DNA from: Neodiprion pinetum
Taxonomy: Eukaryota; Arthropoda; Insecta; Hymenoptera; Diprionidae
Reading direction: 5' to 3'
DNA: 64,000 nucleotides
Assembly (NCBI RefSeq): GCF_021155775.2
Contig: NC_060236.1
Location: forward strand, 15,612,519 to 15,676,518
Part shown: positions 1 through 10,042 of the stretch, one piece after another
Position numbering within the stretch: the first letter of the stretch is position 1
How the letters are laid out: each line of letters opens with the position of its first letter
Position numbers and translations under genes: made by a program
The notes under the pieces: generated by a model
What the model was told of the DNA's origin: nothing
The model's input: the letters and a program-made list of their open reading frames with translations, nothing else
Databases searched by the model: none

Positions 1-244
1 TATTTATTAAAAAAAAAAAAAAAAAAGTATTGGGGCTGGGAATGGTTAATTATTTTGGTTCAGCGTCCGCTAATTGAATCCAAAATTTATCAAATCTGGA
101 GATACTTTTATTCGCTGACATTCATAATTGAAACAAAAAAATCCCAATTCTTGCATTCCTGGAAATATCTGTGCGAGCGGGGACAAGGATGCGATTGGCA
201 ACCGCTTGCTCGAGCGACCGAGTATATCTATATATGCACGATTG

Positions 245-335
245 TGGGCCACCTTCGGTGCATGGCCGCCTAGGTGTCAGGTCGGAAATGGGCCACCTTC
301 GGTGCGTGGCCGCCTAGGTGTCACGTCGACGCTCC
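245..335. repeat. Two-copy tandem repeat, about 45-bp unit
   Basis: A roughly 39-bp GC-rich block beginning GGGCCACCTTCGGTGC and ending CTAGGTGTCA is present twice in direct orientation, 45 bp apart, differing at one or two bases. No coding potential is visible. It looks like a local tandem duplication. Confidence 0.8.
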
Positions 336-432
336 AACCTAGCTGGTATCACGAAAAGCCGAGCGTTGGAGATCTCCCTACTCATCTCTGGTGTATATGA
401 CACTCAAGGTCGACACGCAGAGGTGAGACTGA

Positions 433-1061
433 GGTCGTGTTCGTAAATTGACTGCCAGTACTAAAAATTCCCTAGGACAGAGACAAAGGGCATGTTCCGA
501 TATACACTACGAGCACTGTAAGGTGTGTCGTCAATTTAGTATACTGCGAAGCCGTTCCTGTATAGTTAGCTATACTGGTTACTGCTTAAAACGGAACGCA
601 GTACAGTATACTGTGATCGACATTTTTTGGCGTTACTTTCATTTGATACATAATATTTGTTTCACATTGCAATAAACACAATTTATTCAAATTTTCCATT
701 TTTGTTTTTAACGGCCGATATTTTTAAATGACAATATTCAATAGTAATAATTATCAATAGTGGAAGCTGTTAAATTTCTGAACGCTGTTGATCACGTGAT
801 CAATGCACTGAGAGCACCTTACCTCGAAAGCACCAGTTTTCACAGTAGAAAAATGGCGACGATTTATGACGTCATATATTTCCCTAGGATACTGCGACTG
901 TATACTGTCCGTCTATAACGGAACGAATTTCTCCCCAGTAAGAGCACTGAACAGTGCTCGCAGTGTATATCGGAACATACCCAGAGCTGTCCATGAACTC
1001 TGCAGCGCAAAAGAGATAAAAGATTGCTGACAGTACTGTCAGTCAATTTTCGAACACGGCC
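433..1061. mobile_element. Non-autonomous DNA transposon (MITE) with 3-bp TSD
   Basis: The ends are inverted: GGTCGTGTTCGTAAATTGAC on the left and the complement of CAATTTTCGAACACGGCC on the right. Further inverted similarity runs inward, for example GCATGTTCCGATATACACT against AGTGTATATCGGAACAT. TGA flanks both ends (430-432 and 1062-1064). A 3-bp duplication with GGYCGTGTT termini resembles PIF/Harbinger-type elements. There is no transposase inside, so it is a MITE. A 131-bp relative lies at 2246-2376. Superfamily is inferred from TSD length only. Confidence 0.8.
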
Positions 1062-1132
1062 TGAGTATCGTTTCAAATATATCATACTGGCAAACATGTC
1101 AGCAGAAGTAATGAAACAGAACTCGAGGAGAG

Positions 1133-1417
1133 TTATATCAGAGAAGAAATAGGTTTTTTTGGATCCTGTAAATCCTTGATCCGGTTAACCACTAAGTCAG
1201 GGCCTTCCCAGTTTCTTTGTGGTTTCGGACACCGTCCTTTCTGTCTTCGAGGTTGAAAGAGCCAGAAAAAATCTCTGGGATTAAATTTTATGTCCCTGGC
1301 TCGAATATCATAACGAGTTTTTAATTTGTCTGAAGCCATAGAGATTCTACTTGTAGCAAAGCTATGAATTTCTTCTACTATGGGCAAAATAATAACTATA
1401 GCAAAATAAGTTGCCAA
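1133..1417 (-). pseudogene. Ty3/Gypsy integrase C-terminal fragment
   Basis: The minus-strand reading frame encodes about 95 residues resembling the tail of Gypsy-type Pol. An amphipathic helix with MASDKLKTRYDIRAR is followed by a basic stretch FQPRRQKGRCPK and the NWEGPDLVV segment, which corresponds to the GPY/F module of Gypsy integrases (W-x-GP then hydrophobics). No protease, reverse transcriptase or catalytic integrase core is found next to it and no genuine start codon belongs to it, so it is a short relic. Reading into 1418-1560 gives nothing recognisable in any frame. Confidence 0.7.
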
Positions 1418-1618
1418 ATGCTACTGGGGATGCATGGCATCGGGGGTTTTGTACATGTGAGTGGATTCGATTACGAAAACAATTTGAGCAGACCTGCATA
1501 GGGAGCCAATAGCAATGTCGGGTTGATCGGAAACAACCGATCAACAGTTGCAGACCTGTCATTAAATCAGCACAAATAAATTCACCTGTCTAACGGACAC
1601 TGTATGAGGAAATAGTGA

Positions 1619-1673
1619 GGCGCGAAGCGCCGTGGTGGGGTTGGCGCGCGAAGCGCGCAGGGGCGAAGCCCTT
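1619..1673. repeat. Cluster of three GC-rich hairpins with GAAG-type loops
   Basis: Three consecutive short perfect palindromes follow each other: GGCGCGAAGCGCC, GCGCGCGAAGCGCGC and GGGCGAAGCCC. Each has a central GAA(G). They sit in otherwise AT-rich sequence. The function is unknown; such stacked stems could act in RNA or be relics of a repeat subterminal region. Confidence 0.6.
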
Positions 1674-1674
1674 A

Positions 1675-2245
1675 GTAATAAAAATATAACAATTAGGAAT
1701 ACCGAGTGCCTGAAATATCTTCTCATGAACTTTGTTTTTGTAGGAAATATTGTACGTCTCATCGTCGTCAATCCTTTATTTGGGTATTCACTGCGATGAA
1801 TATAAGTATATGTAAATTCATAAGTGTTAAACACGCAAATTTCAAAGACACTTGTCATAAAAACAAAGGCATTATAAAAAAATCAGGTGATTTTTGTTCC
1901 CAAACCATGACCTTTTCAGCTCTTAGAGCATATACCATGCAGGAAGCCTGGCGGCGGAAAAAGTGTCCCCGAGTGCGAAAGAGAGGAACATAGTAAGACG
2001 AGTATTCCTCTCTCCAGAAAGTGTGGCGTAAAAGTAAGATAGAACAATACCATGTGCAGTCTGTCCTTGTCGCTCTACAACCTGGATGGCCGATACGTTT
2101 ATTCTCAGCCAATCAAATGCCGAGTAAAAAAGATGGAGTATCCAGGGTAAACCGGGGAAATATATCTCGCTCTCTCATTACTACGGCCACAGTTTCGCGA
2201 GGTTGACGACATGGCATAAGCAATTTGTAGGGGCGTGGGTACTGT
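1675..2245. other. Unassigned sequence
   Basis: I see no gene, repeat or conserved coding frame here. Short open frames exist on both strands but show no recognisable protein features. Confidence 0.4.
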
Positions 2246-2376
2246 GGTCGTGTTTGAAAATTGACTGACAGTACTGTCAGCAATCTTTTATCTCTTTTGC
2301 GCTGCCGAGTTCATGGACAGCTCTGTCTCTGTCCTAGGGAATTTTTATTACTGGCAGTCAATTTACGAACACGGCC
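2246..2376. mobile_element. 131-bp MITE related to the 433-1061 element
   Basis: It starts GGTCGTGTTTGAAAATTGAC and ends with the inverted form GTCAATTTACGAACACGGCC, flanked by TGT on both sides (2243-2245 and 2377-2379). Its left half matches the right end of the 433-1061 element, including the internal palindrome CTGACAGTACTGTCAG. Its right half matches the left end, including CCCTAGGACAGAGAC in inverse. It is therefore a shortened derivative of the same family with its own target duplication. Confidence 0.85.
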
Positions 2377-2379
2377 TGT

Positions 2380-3161
2380 ATATGCTCCAAGGCAGCTACC
2401 TGCGGTAGTATATGCCTTAAGTACCGTGCTGAATTGCTCCATGTCAATTCTGCCAAAGTGTGACTGTGTAAATATTTTGTAATACGTACTTCAATTTTTC
2501 ATGGCAAATGACGACATGGTATGGGAAGAACTCCCAAAGATCGATGCCGATCCTCCGAGAATGCGTGACAAGTGTATACAATGCAGGTAGATAATGTAAA
2601 GTTATCATCAAACCTGCCGGATCTAACCTATTCTAATCTAATCTACTTCAACTGGATTTGTACAGACCATATGCATTTCATAAGAACCCTAGCTTGTTTT
2701 TAGTTTATCTATTCATTTGAAATAATTGACTGATACAAAAAGACACCAAATTATGAAATATATCTTTAATCCAGGAGACCTATCCCAGTTTGCTGGTGTC
2801 TGGGATTACCAAACACACGGCTATCTCCAAACTCAAGAGTGATAATACTTCAGCATCCTGCGGAAGTTAAACGTTGCCTCAGAACCGCACCTATGTTGAC
2901 GTACGCTTTAGAACCAGGAAAATGTTTAACATTCAGGTAAATACGCTTAGGCTGATTCTTGCAGCATCATAGTTTGAGAACCTAATTTCCAGAATGGTAG
3001 AAGCTGGTAACTGCCGTTGGCCACAGCAAATTTTATAGTGATTCGCTGCCTATTTTTGATGCCACAATCTGCAGTTCCGAGGCAGCCACGTTATAAATTG
3101 AGCCACCTAATTTTCATTCGTCAGAAATAATCTCAAGTAAATGAAATGAGAACGAAACGTA
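2380..3161. other. Unassigned AT-rich sequence
   Basis: No gene or clear repeat is seen between the MITE at 2246-2376 and the TTAA-flanked element at 3166. Confidence 0.4.
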
Positions 3162-3165
3162 TTAA

Positions 3166-3502
3166 GGGGGATGTACATGTTAGATCTAAAATTATGCTTA
3201 TTTTTAAGAAGTTTTTTCTAAAGAAAATGAAAACACTTCAAGCAATTTGAGTTTGAGAGCTTTAAAAATTGATCAATAAATCTGTACCACTGGATTGAAC
3301 ACATGGTCGTTCGATACTTATACATGCCGTGCCGCCATTCTGTTATTAATTTTAATGAAAAGATTCTAAAATGTTCTTAAAAATACAAATAATAAAGCCT
3401 TCAAACTCTAATTGCTCTGAGTGTTTTAATTTTCTTAAAAAAAAAAAACCCTAAAACTAGGTTAGGTATGATATTAGATCGTCCTAGCTTTACCCACTCC
3501 CC
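3166..3502. mobile_element. piggyBac-like MITE flanked by TTAA
   Basis: TTAA occurs immediately outside both ends (3162-3165 and 3503-3506). The termini are GGGGGATG and, inverted, GGGGAGTGGG. Inner arms pair over a longer stretch: GAAAATGAAAACACTTCAAG against the complement of CTGAGTGTTTTAATTTTC, and GAGTTTGAGAGCTTTA against TAAAGCCTTCAAACTC. There is no coding capacity. The TTAA target suggests mobilisation by a piggyBac-type transposase. Confidence 0.7.
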
Positions 3503-3802
3503 TTAAAAGAGGTTTATTCTGATGGCTGCCAATCTGAAATTTAAAAGAAAACGTTTTGTATGATGCAAAAATTATTCTGAAATAATATTTTTGTTTTCAG
3601 TACTGCAAAGATTTGAGTTTATGTAAATTCATGAATGGTATGAACACTTTTATCGTACATTCTTTTTAACTTTCTGTTTCTCTGATTTCAGAGAAAATAG
3701 GAAGTTATTGTAATCACCCCGAAAATAAAAAGTTTAGTTCTCACTAGATCTCCACGTTTTGAGGTCCGGAGAATCACCTCCAATCATTTTCAAATGGACG
3801 TC

Positions 3803-3835
<33 letters not shown>

Positions 3836-3849
3836 ATGTATGTATGTAC
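3803..3849. repeat. Microsatellite (GT)n followed by (GTAT)n
   Basis: About nine GT units run directly into about seven GTAT units. It abuts the truncated LTR-like block that starts near 3850. Confidence 0.95.
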
Positions 3850-4268
3850 ATTCTTTGTTTCGTTATTTTCCTTAATTCTGTAATTATTGTTAGCTGCCTT
3901 GGATACCGCCACTCTACCAGTTCGTGTGAGTACTTGAGCCTAGCCAGCCATACAACGGGTTTTCTAATTATTTTTCGTACGGTTTCGTGTTATTTTTCTT
4001 GATTTATAGTATTGTTTGAAAATCGACGCTATCGCGTCTGGCGCCCAACGTAATTGATTTTGTTATAGTTTAATGTTCAGAACAAGTGGAGAATCGCGCC
4101 AAAGTGTCAACGGTTAGTCCTCATCTGAGGGTAACAGAATTTAGCTTTACAAATTGGCGCCCAACGTGGGGCCACAACAGGCCAGTTACAGTAAATTCCA
4201 GTTCAAATTTAGTTAAAAACTTGAGAGAGAACAAGAGAGAGAGAGAGAAAGAGAGAAATTGTTATTAA
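3850..4268 (+). mobile_element. LTR retrotransposon 3' LTR end plus leader (fragment)
   Basis: From about 3850 the sequence matches 13120-13424 in direct orientation with roughly 85-90% identity by eye. The shared block ends in TTACA, followed by AAT and then a primer-binding site, so 4151 is probably the LTR end. About 95 bp of leader follow, with a GA-rich microsatellite at 4221-4258. No gag or pol remains. The family could be Gypsy or BEL/Pao. A second, truncated match to the same tRNA end is present at 4039. Confidence 0.6.
4155..4172 (+). promoter_or_regulatory. Primer-binding site complementary to tRNA-Lys(CTT)
   Basis: The 18 bases TGGCGCCCAACGTGGGGC are exactly complementary to the 3' end of animal tRNA-Lys(CTT) including CCA, as I recall that tRNA. 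It lies 3 bp after the inferred LTR end, the normal position for priming minus-strand synthesis. Confidence 0.75.
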
Positions 4269-4471
4269 CAAAAGAAACCCCTTCCTGCTTTTATTCAGTC
4301 GGTTATCTTTAAAAACAGTTGATATTGATTGACCCATCGACCCAAAATATTTAAATGTCCCGGATTACAGATATTACGACGACGGAATAATCCCTCGCGA
4401 GTATTACTTGTAGTCGACGCATTGTTCGCGTAGAGCAGCGCGCAGCCAAAAACAATTTTTTCTCTCGCCCG

Positions 4472-4640
4472 CTATAGTCCGGTCAATTTAGACATAAAAA
4501 TAGTGATCGAAACACAATAATTCCGACAGAGCTGAATTTTGGTAGAGACCTTGGGTTTACCATTTAAAAAAAAAAGAAAAAAGTCCCCATCGATACCATG
4601 TGTGCTAAAAAAGTCATTCAAGGTCAGAGGTCAAAATTTT
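4472..4640 (+). mobile_element. Left-end fragment of the long-arm TIR element seen at 41027
   Basis: From CTATAGTCCGGTCAATTTAG onward this matches 41024-41200 closely (GTGATCGAAACACAA, GAATTTTGGTAGAGACC, TGTGCTAAAAAAG). The match stops near 4640, exactly where polymerase B coding sequence of element A begins. No right end of this element was found near element A, so this is a truncated copy or a recombination junction. Confidence 0.8.
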
Positions 4641-7600
4641 CGATGTTGTTTTTTGTTTTTAAGGGGAATACCATACACATTGTCGGGTGGATAGTCAGAG
4701 GTATCAAACATTGTATCTACATCACGTTTGATGATATCGTAGATATTAGGCACATTAAATTGATAAATAATGCTGTCTGTGTCGGTATACATCAATTTAG
4801 CTTGTTTATTCGAAAAGTTGGTTTTAATGTGATTATAGTGGAAATTGTAGAGAAAGATTTTTGACAGATCTAGAATTGATGCGCCGACGTTAATAGGTTT
4901 AGCGAAGTGAACTTTGACACGATTCATTTCAATGATAACCATATCAGTGCCAAATACGGTGCAGCTGTAAAAGTTTGCTCGGGCAATAAGCGTTCTCGCA
5001 CCACCTCTTCCCTCCCATTTTGTGACCAATTTAACATCTTTATGATTTCGCACATTCTCCATAGTCTTGCCGAACACCGCGTTATTCATGAGCTTGTAAA
5101 AGTTATTCTCAAATTCATTCCTAGACCGCTTACGCATGTCTGTGTTGAGCGTGATGTAAGGCTCGAGCCATGGAGATTGTGCGAACTTTAAAACTCTGTG
5201 CACTTTCGTTACTTTCAATCCTAAATTCAAACACTGTTTCAAATTTCTATAGTGCAATATATACTTTGTTTTGGGGTGAAGGGTGGTCGAGAGTTTGGCA
5301 TTTTTACTACCTGGAGGAGTAAAATGTTCGGGACAAAGAGGTAAGTCTTTGTGATCCTCGTGGAGTTCTACAGGGTAGTCCAAATCTACCTCCAGAAATT
5401 AACCGATCGGCGAATCGTCCGGATGGTTTGTTATATCGATGTGCTGATACTCCCACTCGAACGAACCGATTGGTAAATGCACGCTCATAGCTGCACCGTA
5501 CAGATTATTCACGTCAAAATACGTGAGATACGATTTCACGTTACTAGGATCAAAATCTTTTCCCATGAATTTATTATTGGCCCGAGCGTGTCGATTAGAA
5601 CATTGTGCTACGCCGCCTCGAATAGCTCTTTCAATAAATAAGACCATTTCAGGGTTATCTAAAAGTTGCAAATTTACATTAGTATGCTTGAGCATCGCGT
5701 CGAAAGCAAGTCCCGGTGCAGTGTAGTAGTGCAACGGATCTAAATCGTATGTTTTGAAGCAGCTAGCGCGGAAATTTTCAAAAATATCGGTAAGCAGAAG
5801 AACATCGGACTTTAAATATAAATCTGAATAGCCCTCCAATGACTCTAAATGAAATTCCCCCAAACATTTTTAGCGTGCTCGTAATCGGTGTCTGAAATAT
5901 TTGCATCGCAGAGGTGTGAGTAGAAATGCCTCTTTGCAGGTAATCGCGTTTCATCGAGTTTCCTCCAACAATCGACTTATTCATAGGGAAAAACGCCTTT
6001 GCGAGTCATCAAACTGAACTGAGTCGGATTATTATAAAATTTACGTGTTATGTGCTTGTCGGCATCATTTAAATATTTGGAAAATTTATCGATGCTGCTA
6101 GCCATAAATCGAAACAAATCGATGAATCTCAAGTGCATCATTGTCTCATCAACGCGTTTCGTGAAGGATATATATTTTTCCTCATTTATGGGTAGTAGTG
6201 TAATTTCACCGGGAAAAGTTGACGCGAGGGATTTTATTAAAAAGTGCGAATCGTAACCGGACAAATTGTGGAAAACTATTGGAATTGTATGCGTCTCCCT
6301 GAAATTCAAATTACACCGATTATGAGCAGGACCACGATATTTACCCGTGAAGTGACAGTGATCGTGACACTCTTTCTCCTCAGGGGTAATGGGCTTTTCG
6401 CAGATATAACAATTCTTTACGCGCATGTGACGATCGCGTTGCACTTGGGTAAGAGACTCCACCGGAATTACGTTTCTGATGCGTGAGTCTACTTGGATCG
6501 ATGAATCTTTAAGCTGTTGCATAAACCAATCTATGCAATCGGCACCGCGTTTACTGTGGAACTCCGATAAAGTCTCATCGTACGCGCAATGTACATAGTA
6601 TGCTACACTGTGCGGGATATGCTTTTGAAATTCACATGTTTTACGGCTTGAAACGTGATTTTGGAATTGATCAACCCTTGCAGACTCTAATATACATTCG
6701 AGATCGTCGTAAACGACAAACGGGACGGTGCCTATGTTTTGAAAATTGGAAAATGCTAAATCTTTACACTCGGGAAATTCCATGCGTACTTTATTTAGCA
6801 TAATACAATCTTGTCGATGATTGTCGTAGGCATGTTTCACGGTAAAGTGAGACAAACAATTGTCACATAAAAACGTTTTGTGTTCATGATCAGACAATTG
6901 TTCGCACTTACATCATGTAGAGTAGCAGGGAATTTGATACCTGTACAGTCCAACTCGAAAATATAGCGACGATAGTTGTGAGTCCTATCGGTGTGGGTGT
7001 TGACCGGGTGGAGGGCTGCTGTGCCGGACCAGAGAAGACATCTTTCATCCTTGTTCCTCACGTTGATCACAGCCTTCTTATGTCGAAAGTCCTGGGGCAA
7101 CTCGATGAATGTTGAAGCCCCCGCGACGAGAGGCTGGTAACGGTTGATATTTACAGCGATGTTGAGGATCTCAATCATACTCCAGCCGGAATCGCGTTAC
7201 TCGAAATCTTCCACCTTTGATAGCAGATCATCCTGTGAACGTGTAAACCAGCCCTCTATATCGCTGGATGGGAGAAGAATCGCCACGTTGGAGGTGTTGA
7301 AGCTTTTAACTTCGGTGGAGATCTCTTCGTGCCTGGCATTTTCGAATTTGCACGATAATATGAGGTTGACCTTCACATTTCCCTCCTCGCGCAGTACCAG
7401 CTCCAACTTCTCGGTGACGACGCGCTGCACATCGTCCAGAAAGACGTCCAAATTTTTATGACGTAGATTTGTGACAACCCCTGTTCGGATTCGGCTGGCA
7501 AATGCACTATCCACGTCGTCCCACTGTATACCCGCAGGAGTACCGATATTTCCACCCGTCACCACTACGCATTCCTGCAAATGCTTGATCTTCGTCATCC

Positions 7601-7820
7601 AAGATTGTAGGAGTGTGATCGTATGTTGGATCCGTATTTTCGCACCAACAGTCGTTCCTCGTTGCATAGAAATATTACGTAGAACTTGGATATTCGCAAT
7701 TCCAATATCAGTCCAATGATTGATGACAGCGTCATTCTCTTCTCCGGGTGGTTGCTCTCTAAGCAAATTGTACGTCCCCTCCATCTGCTCTGCAAGTCCC
7801 ATATACGCTTCGACGGCCAT
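4641..7820 (-). pseudogene. polB: Polinton-type DNA polymerase B (element A), broken
   Basis: This is a protein-primed family B DNA polymerase of the Polinton/adintovirus type, which would replicate the element. Reading leftward from the ATG at 7820 come a long N-terminal region (KKAVINVRNKDERCLLWS), a zinc-knuckle CDNCLSHF, exonuclease motif I (YDDLECIL), a Cys/His segment CHDHCHFTGKYRGPAHNRC, exonuclease II (HNLSGYDSHF), motif A (DVNNLYG), motif B (LMNNAVFGKTMEN) and motif C (YTDTDS). It has in-frame stops at 7197-7199 and 5399-5401 and frameshifts near 6897, 5980 and 5870. About 100 residues seen in the element B copy are missing at the 6897 junction. The C-terminus is cut at 4640. It is inactive. 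Confidence 0.92.
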
Positions 7821-7880
7821 GACTTTGACGTTGATATAAGCAGAACTTTGTATAACTTTTGACTTGTACGTATCGTGTAA

Positions 7881-7920
7881 CACTGATGAGTCTGCATCGG
7901 ATGCGTTGAGCTTATATATA
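7881..7920 (-). promoter_or_regulatory. Core promoter of polB (element A): TATA plus TCAGT initiator
   Basis: On the minus strand TATATATAAG (7920-7911) is followed by TCAGTG, whose A is at 7884, 32-36 bases downstream depending on TATA register. The first in-frame ATG is at 7820, giving a leader of about 64 nt. This is a textbook arthropod RNA polymerase II arrangement and supports 7820 as start, rather than the earlier non-ATG frame. Confidence 0.7.
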
Positions 7921-8002
7921 GGTCGATAGATCGCAAGAATTTGGGTGTGGTGGTGGGGGGTCCAAGCTTTGTACTACCCCCGCCATCAAAGAATCAAAAA
8001 TT

Positions 8003-8290
8003 TTTATGGTATACAGGTCTGAGCCTGCACACCCCAACCCTAAACAGCATGGGGACATGTGATGGGAAAAATCGATAAGCGAAAAACAGGTAGCGAGCAG
8101 TGTTTGGCGTGAGAAGAATCTTGTCTTGCCTACTCTTGACCGGATGGTTTGTGTACATACAGTTTTTGGGTTTTATGACTCTTTATAGCGAACAAGTCCG
8201 AGCCTGCACACCCCCAATCATATTAGCGTGGGATATGCAACGAGAAAAAAATCGGTCAACGAAAAGCAGGTAGTGAGCTCTTGTGAAAAT
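8003..8290. repeat. Two imperfect direct repeats in a divergent intergenic region
   Basis: About 95 bp starting GAGCCTGCACACCCC (8013) recurs at about 8200 (GAGCCTGCACACCCCCAAT), with shared AACAGGTAGCGAGC / AGCAGGTAGTGAGC ends. The repeats lie between the leftward polB promoter and the rightward promoter at 8411, so they may be shared upstream control or replication sequences. The wider stretch 7921-8740 has no gene. Confidence 0.7.
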
Positions 8291-8410
8291 TTTCTCCTAG
8301 CTTATACTGCCCCCGCGTCACATTTTTGTCTGTATGTCACGTGGTGTATGCGCTACGGATGATTGGCTGGCTGGTTTTTGCTCGGTGGAGGGCGGGTGCG
8401 ACTCCTTTAG

Positions 8411-8447
8411 TATAAATTCGAACAGCGGTTTGAAACTTCTCTAGTAA
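8411..8447 (+). promoter_or_regulatory. Probable TATA promoter of the acidic-protein genes
   Basis: TATAAATT at 8411-8418 is followed about 32 bases later by CTCTAGTA, a weak initiator match. It points toward the acidic reading frames starting near 8740. Confidence 0.5.
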
Positions 8448-8740
8448 TTTTGAAAATCCTTCGTGTGAAAACAAGCGTTTTTTATAAAGTGTTTTGTGAG
8501 AAAGAAAAAAAAAAAACGGTGTTCATTTGAAAAATCTTAAGACTTCAACGAGTTTATATTTTTTGTGAGTACTCTTATGATACTGTGAATGTTGATTTGA
8601 ATTCCGTAATGATTATCGCATTCGATTAGTATGTTAACAAAGTTTTTCGATTTGTTTCAACTTTTCTGTATTCCCTATCATCATATCCATAAAAATTCTG
8701 GAAAAATTTTAGAAACGTATTAAAAAAAAAAATTAACGGA

Positions 8741-9236
8741 TGGAAAAGAAGACCGTCAGACTCCCCACCCAATTCACCACCACGATCGCCGACTTATAAG
8801 CGGGTGTGCAGAGAGGTGGCTTACGATGAGGAGGAGGATGCTGATGAATTGATCGATAGTGATGCCGATACGTTGGATTATCGACACCGAGCCATGTATT
8901 GACAACAGTGCTGGTGATGATGATCGCGAGTTTGAGCAAAATTTGGTTGGCGAGCATCATCGTTTAGAATCATCACCATCACCGACTGATGTGGAGGATG
9001 AGGAGGAGGATGAGGGGGAGGCGGAGGCGGAGGTGGAGGGAGTATGGAATGACGACGATGTTGATGAGGAGCGGGTGGAGTTTGCTAATGATTTTGACTG
9101 TAGCGAAGATGTACACGTCAGATTCAGATTGCTTCTTGACGAGATTGATCAAATCCATCAAATGCTGGGAGACATCGATAGAGCTGACGATGATGGCTAT
9201 TATTCGGACGAAGATTGGTGTGTAGCACCACATTAA
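8741..9236 (+). pseudogene. Acidic protein 1 of element A, frameshifted
   Basis: The first segment is basic and proline/serine-rich (KRRPSDSPPNSPPRSPTYKR) and then turns strongly acidic (DEEEDADELIDSDADT). The frame stops at the TGA near 8899. A second frame, overlapping from about 8860, continues the acidic theme (DVEDEEEDEGEAEAEVEG) to a tail with DEDWCVAPH. The two together look like one protein of about 160 residues with a frameshift around 8870-8895. An ATG at 8740 exists but in the neighbouring frame. No family is recognised. Very acidic small proteins in such elements might act as histone mimics or transcription factors; that is speculation. Confidence 0.55.
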
Positions 9237-9409
9237 AATAAAATTGTAGTATCTTCCATACTTTCGTCGTATCACTCATTTTGAATATGTGGAAACTTTT
9301 CTGGGTTGGAGATTTATCATGTATATAAATGGTGAGTGCAGCAGCATCAACTTTTCTATTTCGGTTCGCTCTTTTTACAGATTTTTCATCACGAATCAAT
9401 TTTGAAAAA

Positions 9410-9784
9410 ATGGCATCTCATTCCCATCACGAGTATGATTCAAGTGATGATGATGATGGTGATGAGTGGGCAACCGTTGATTGGTGTGAGGATGAAGAGG
9501 CTGAGGAAGAGATAATTATAGGCTTTTCCGAAGCAACACGCGAGTTCTCGTTGGAGGAGCTTCGGGAACTCGTTGAGGACGCGCGAGCTGCTCGAGTGAG
9601 GCCAAACAGCCAACATTATATAGATTACGGGGATAAATGTATAGAAATAATTATTGAAAAATAGGCGAATGAAACTATCGTAATAATTATAGATGTCGAA
9701 GATACCGATGATGATGATGATGATGATGATAATGTTAGCGAACAGGATAACGATAATGATATTATGGATTATTTTGAGGAATAA
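9410..9784 (+). pseudogene. Acidic protein 2 of element A, one in-frame stop
   Basis: I choose the ATG at 9410 (AAAAATGGC context) rather than 9329, because a TATATAAAT box lies at 9322-9330 and would place transcription start between them. The product is rich in Asp/Glu (DSSDDDDGDEWATVDWCEDEE), has a helical LEELRELVEDARAAR segment, and reaches a TAG at 9662-9664. The same frame continues acidic, including eight consecutive Asp codons (GAT repeat at 9707-9730), to TAA at 9784. The DWC tripeptide is shared with acidic protein 1. Function unknown. Confidence 0.5.
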
Positions 9785-10042
9785 ACCACGCTAAATTCAC
9801 AATTATTGATTTTATGTTTTTCACAAGTAAAAATTCATAACATCTACATTTTGTTTGACAAGAATGGGTGAAAGTGATAAAGATATATATTTGTAATGTA
9901 TCCTAGTTCTAGATTATAATTTTATCGAATAGTAAATTTTTTTAATTTCATGTATAAGCTATGATATAATTGAGATTAATTCTATTGAATATTCTACATA
10001 TAAACCCGAATATAATTGTATATATTGTAATAAATTCTATTG

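Noticed and set aside
1562..1858. 98-codon minus-strand frame with LRASPLRAS repeats
   Set aside because: The repeats are simply the translated GCGAAGCGC hairpin cluster.
8859..8861. Start of acidic protein 1 at 8859
   Set aside because: The codon there is GTG and the acidic region clearly extends upstream in another frame, so a frameshift is more likely.
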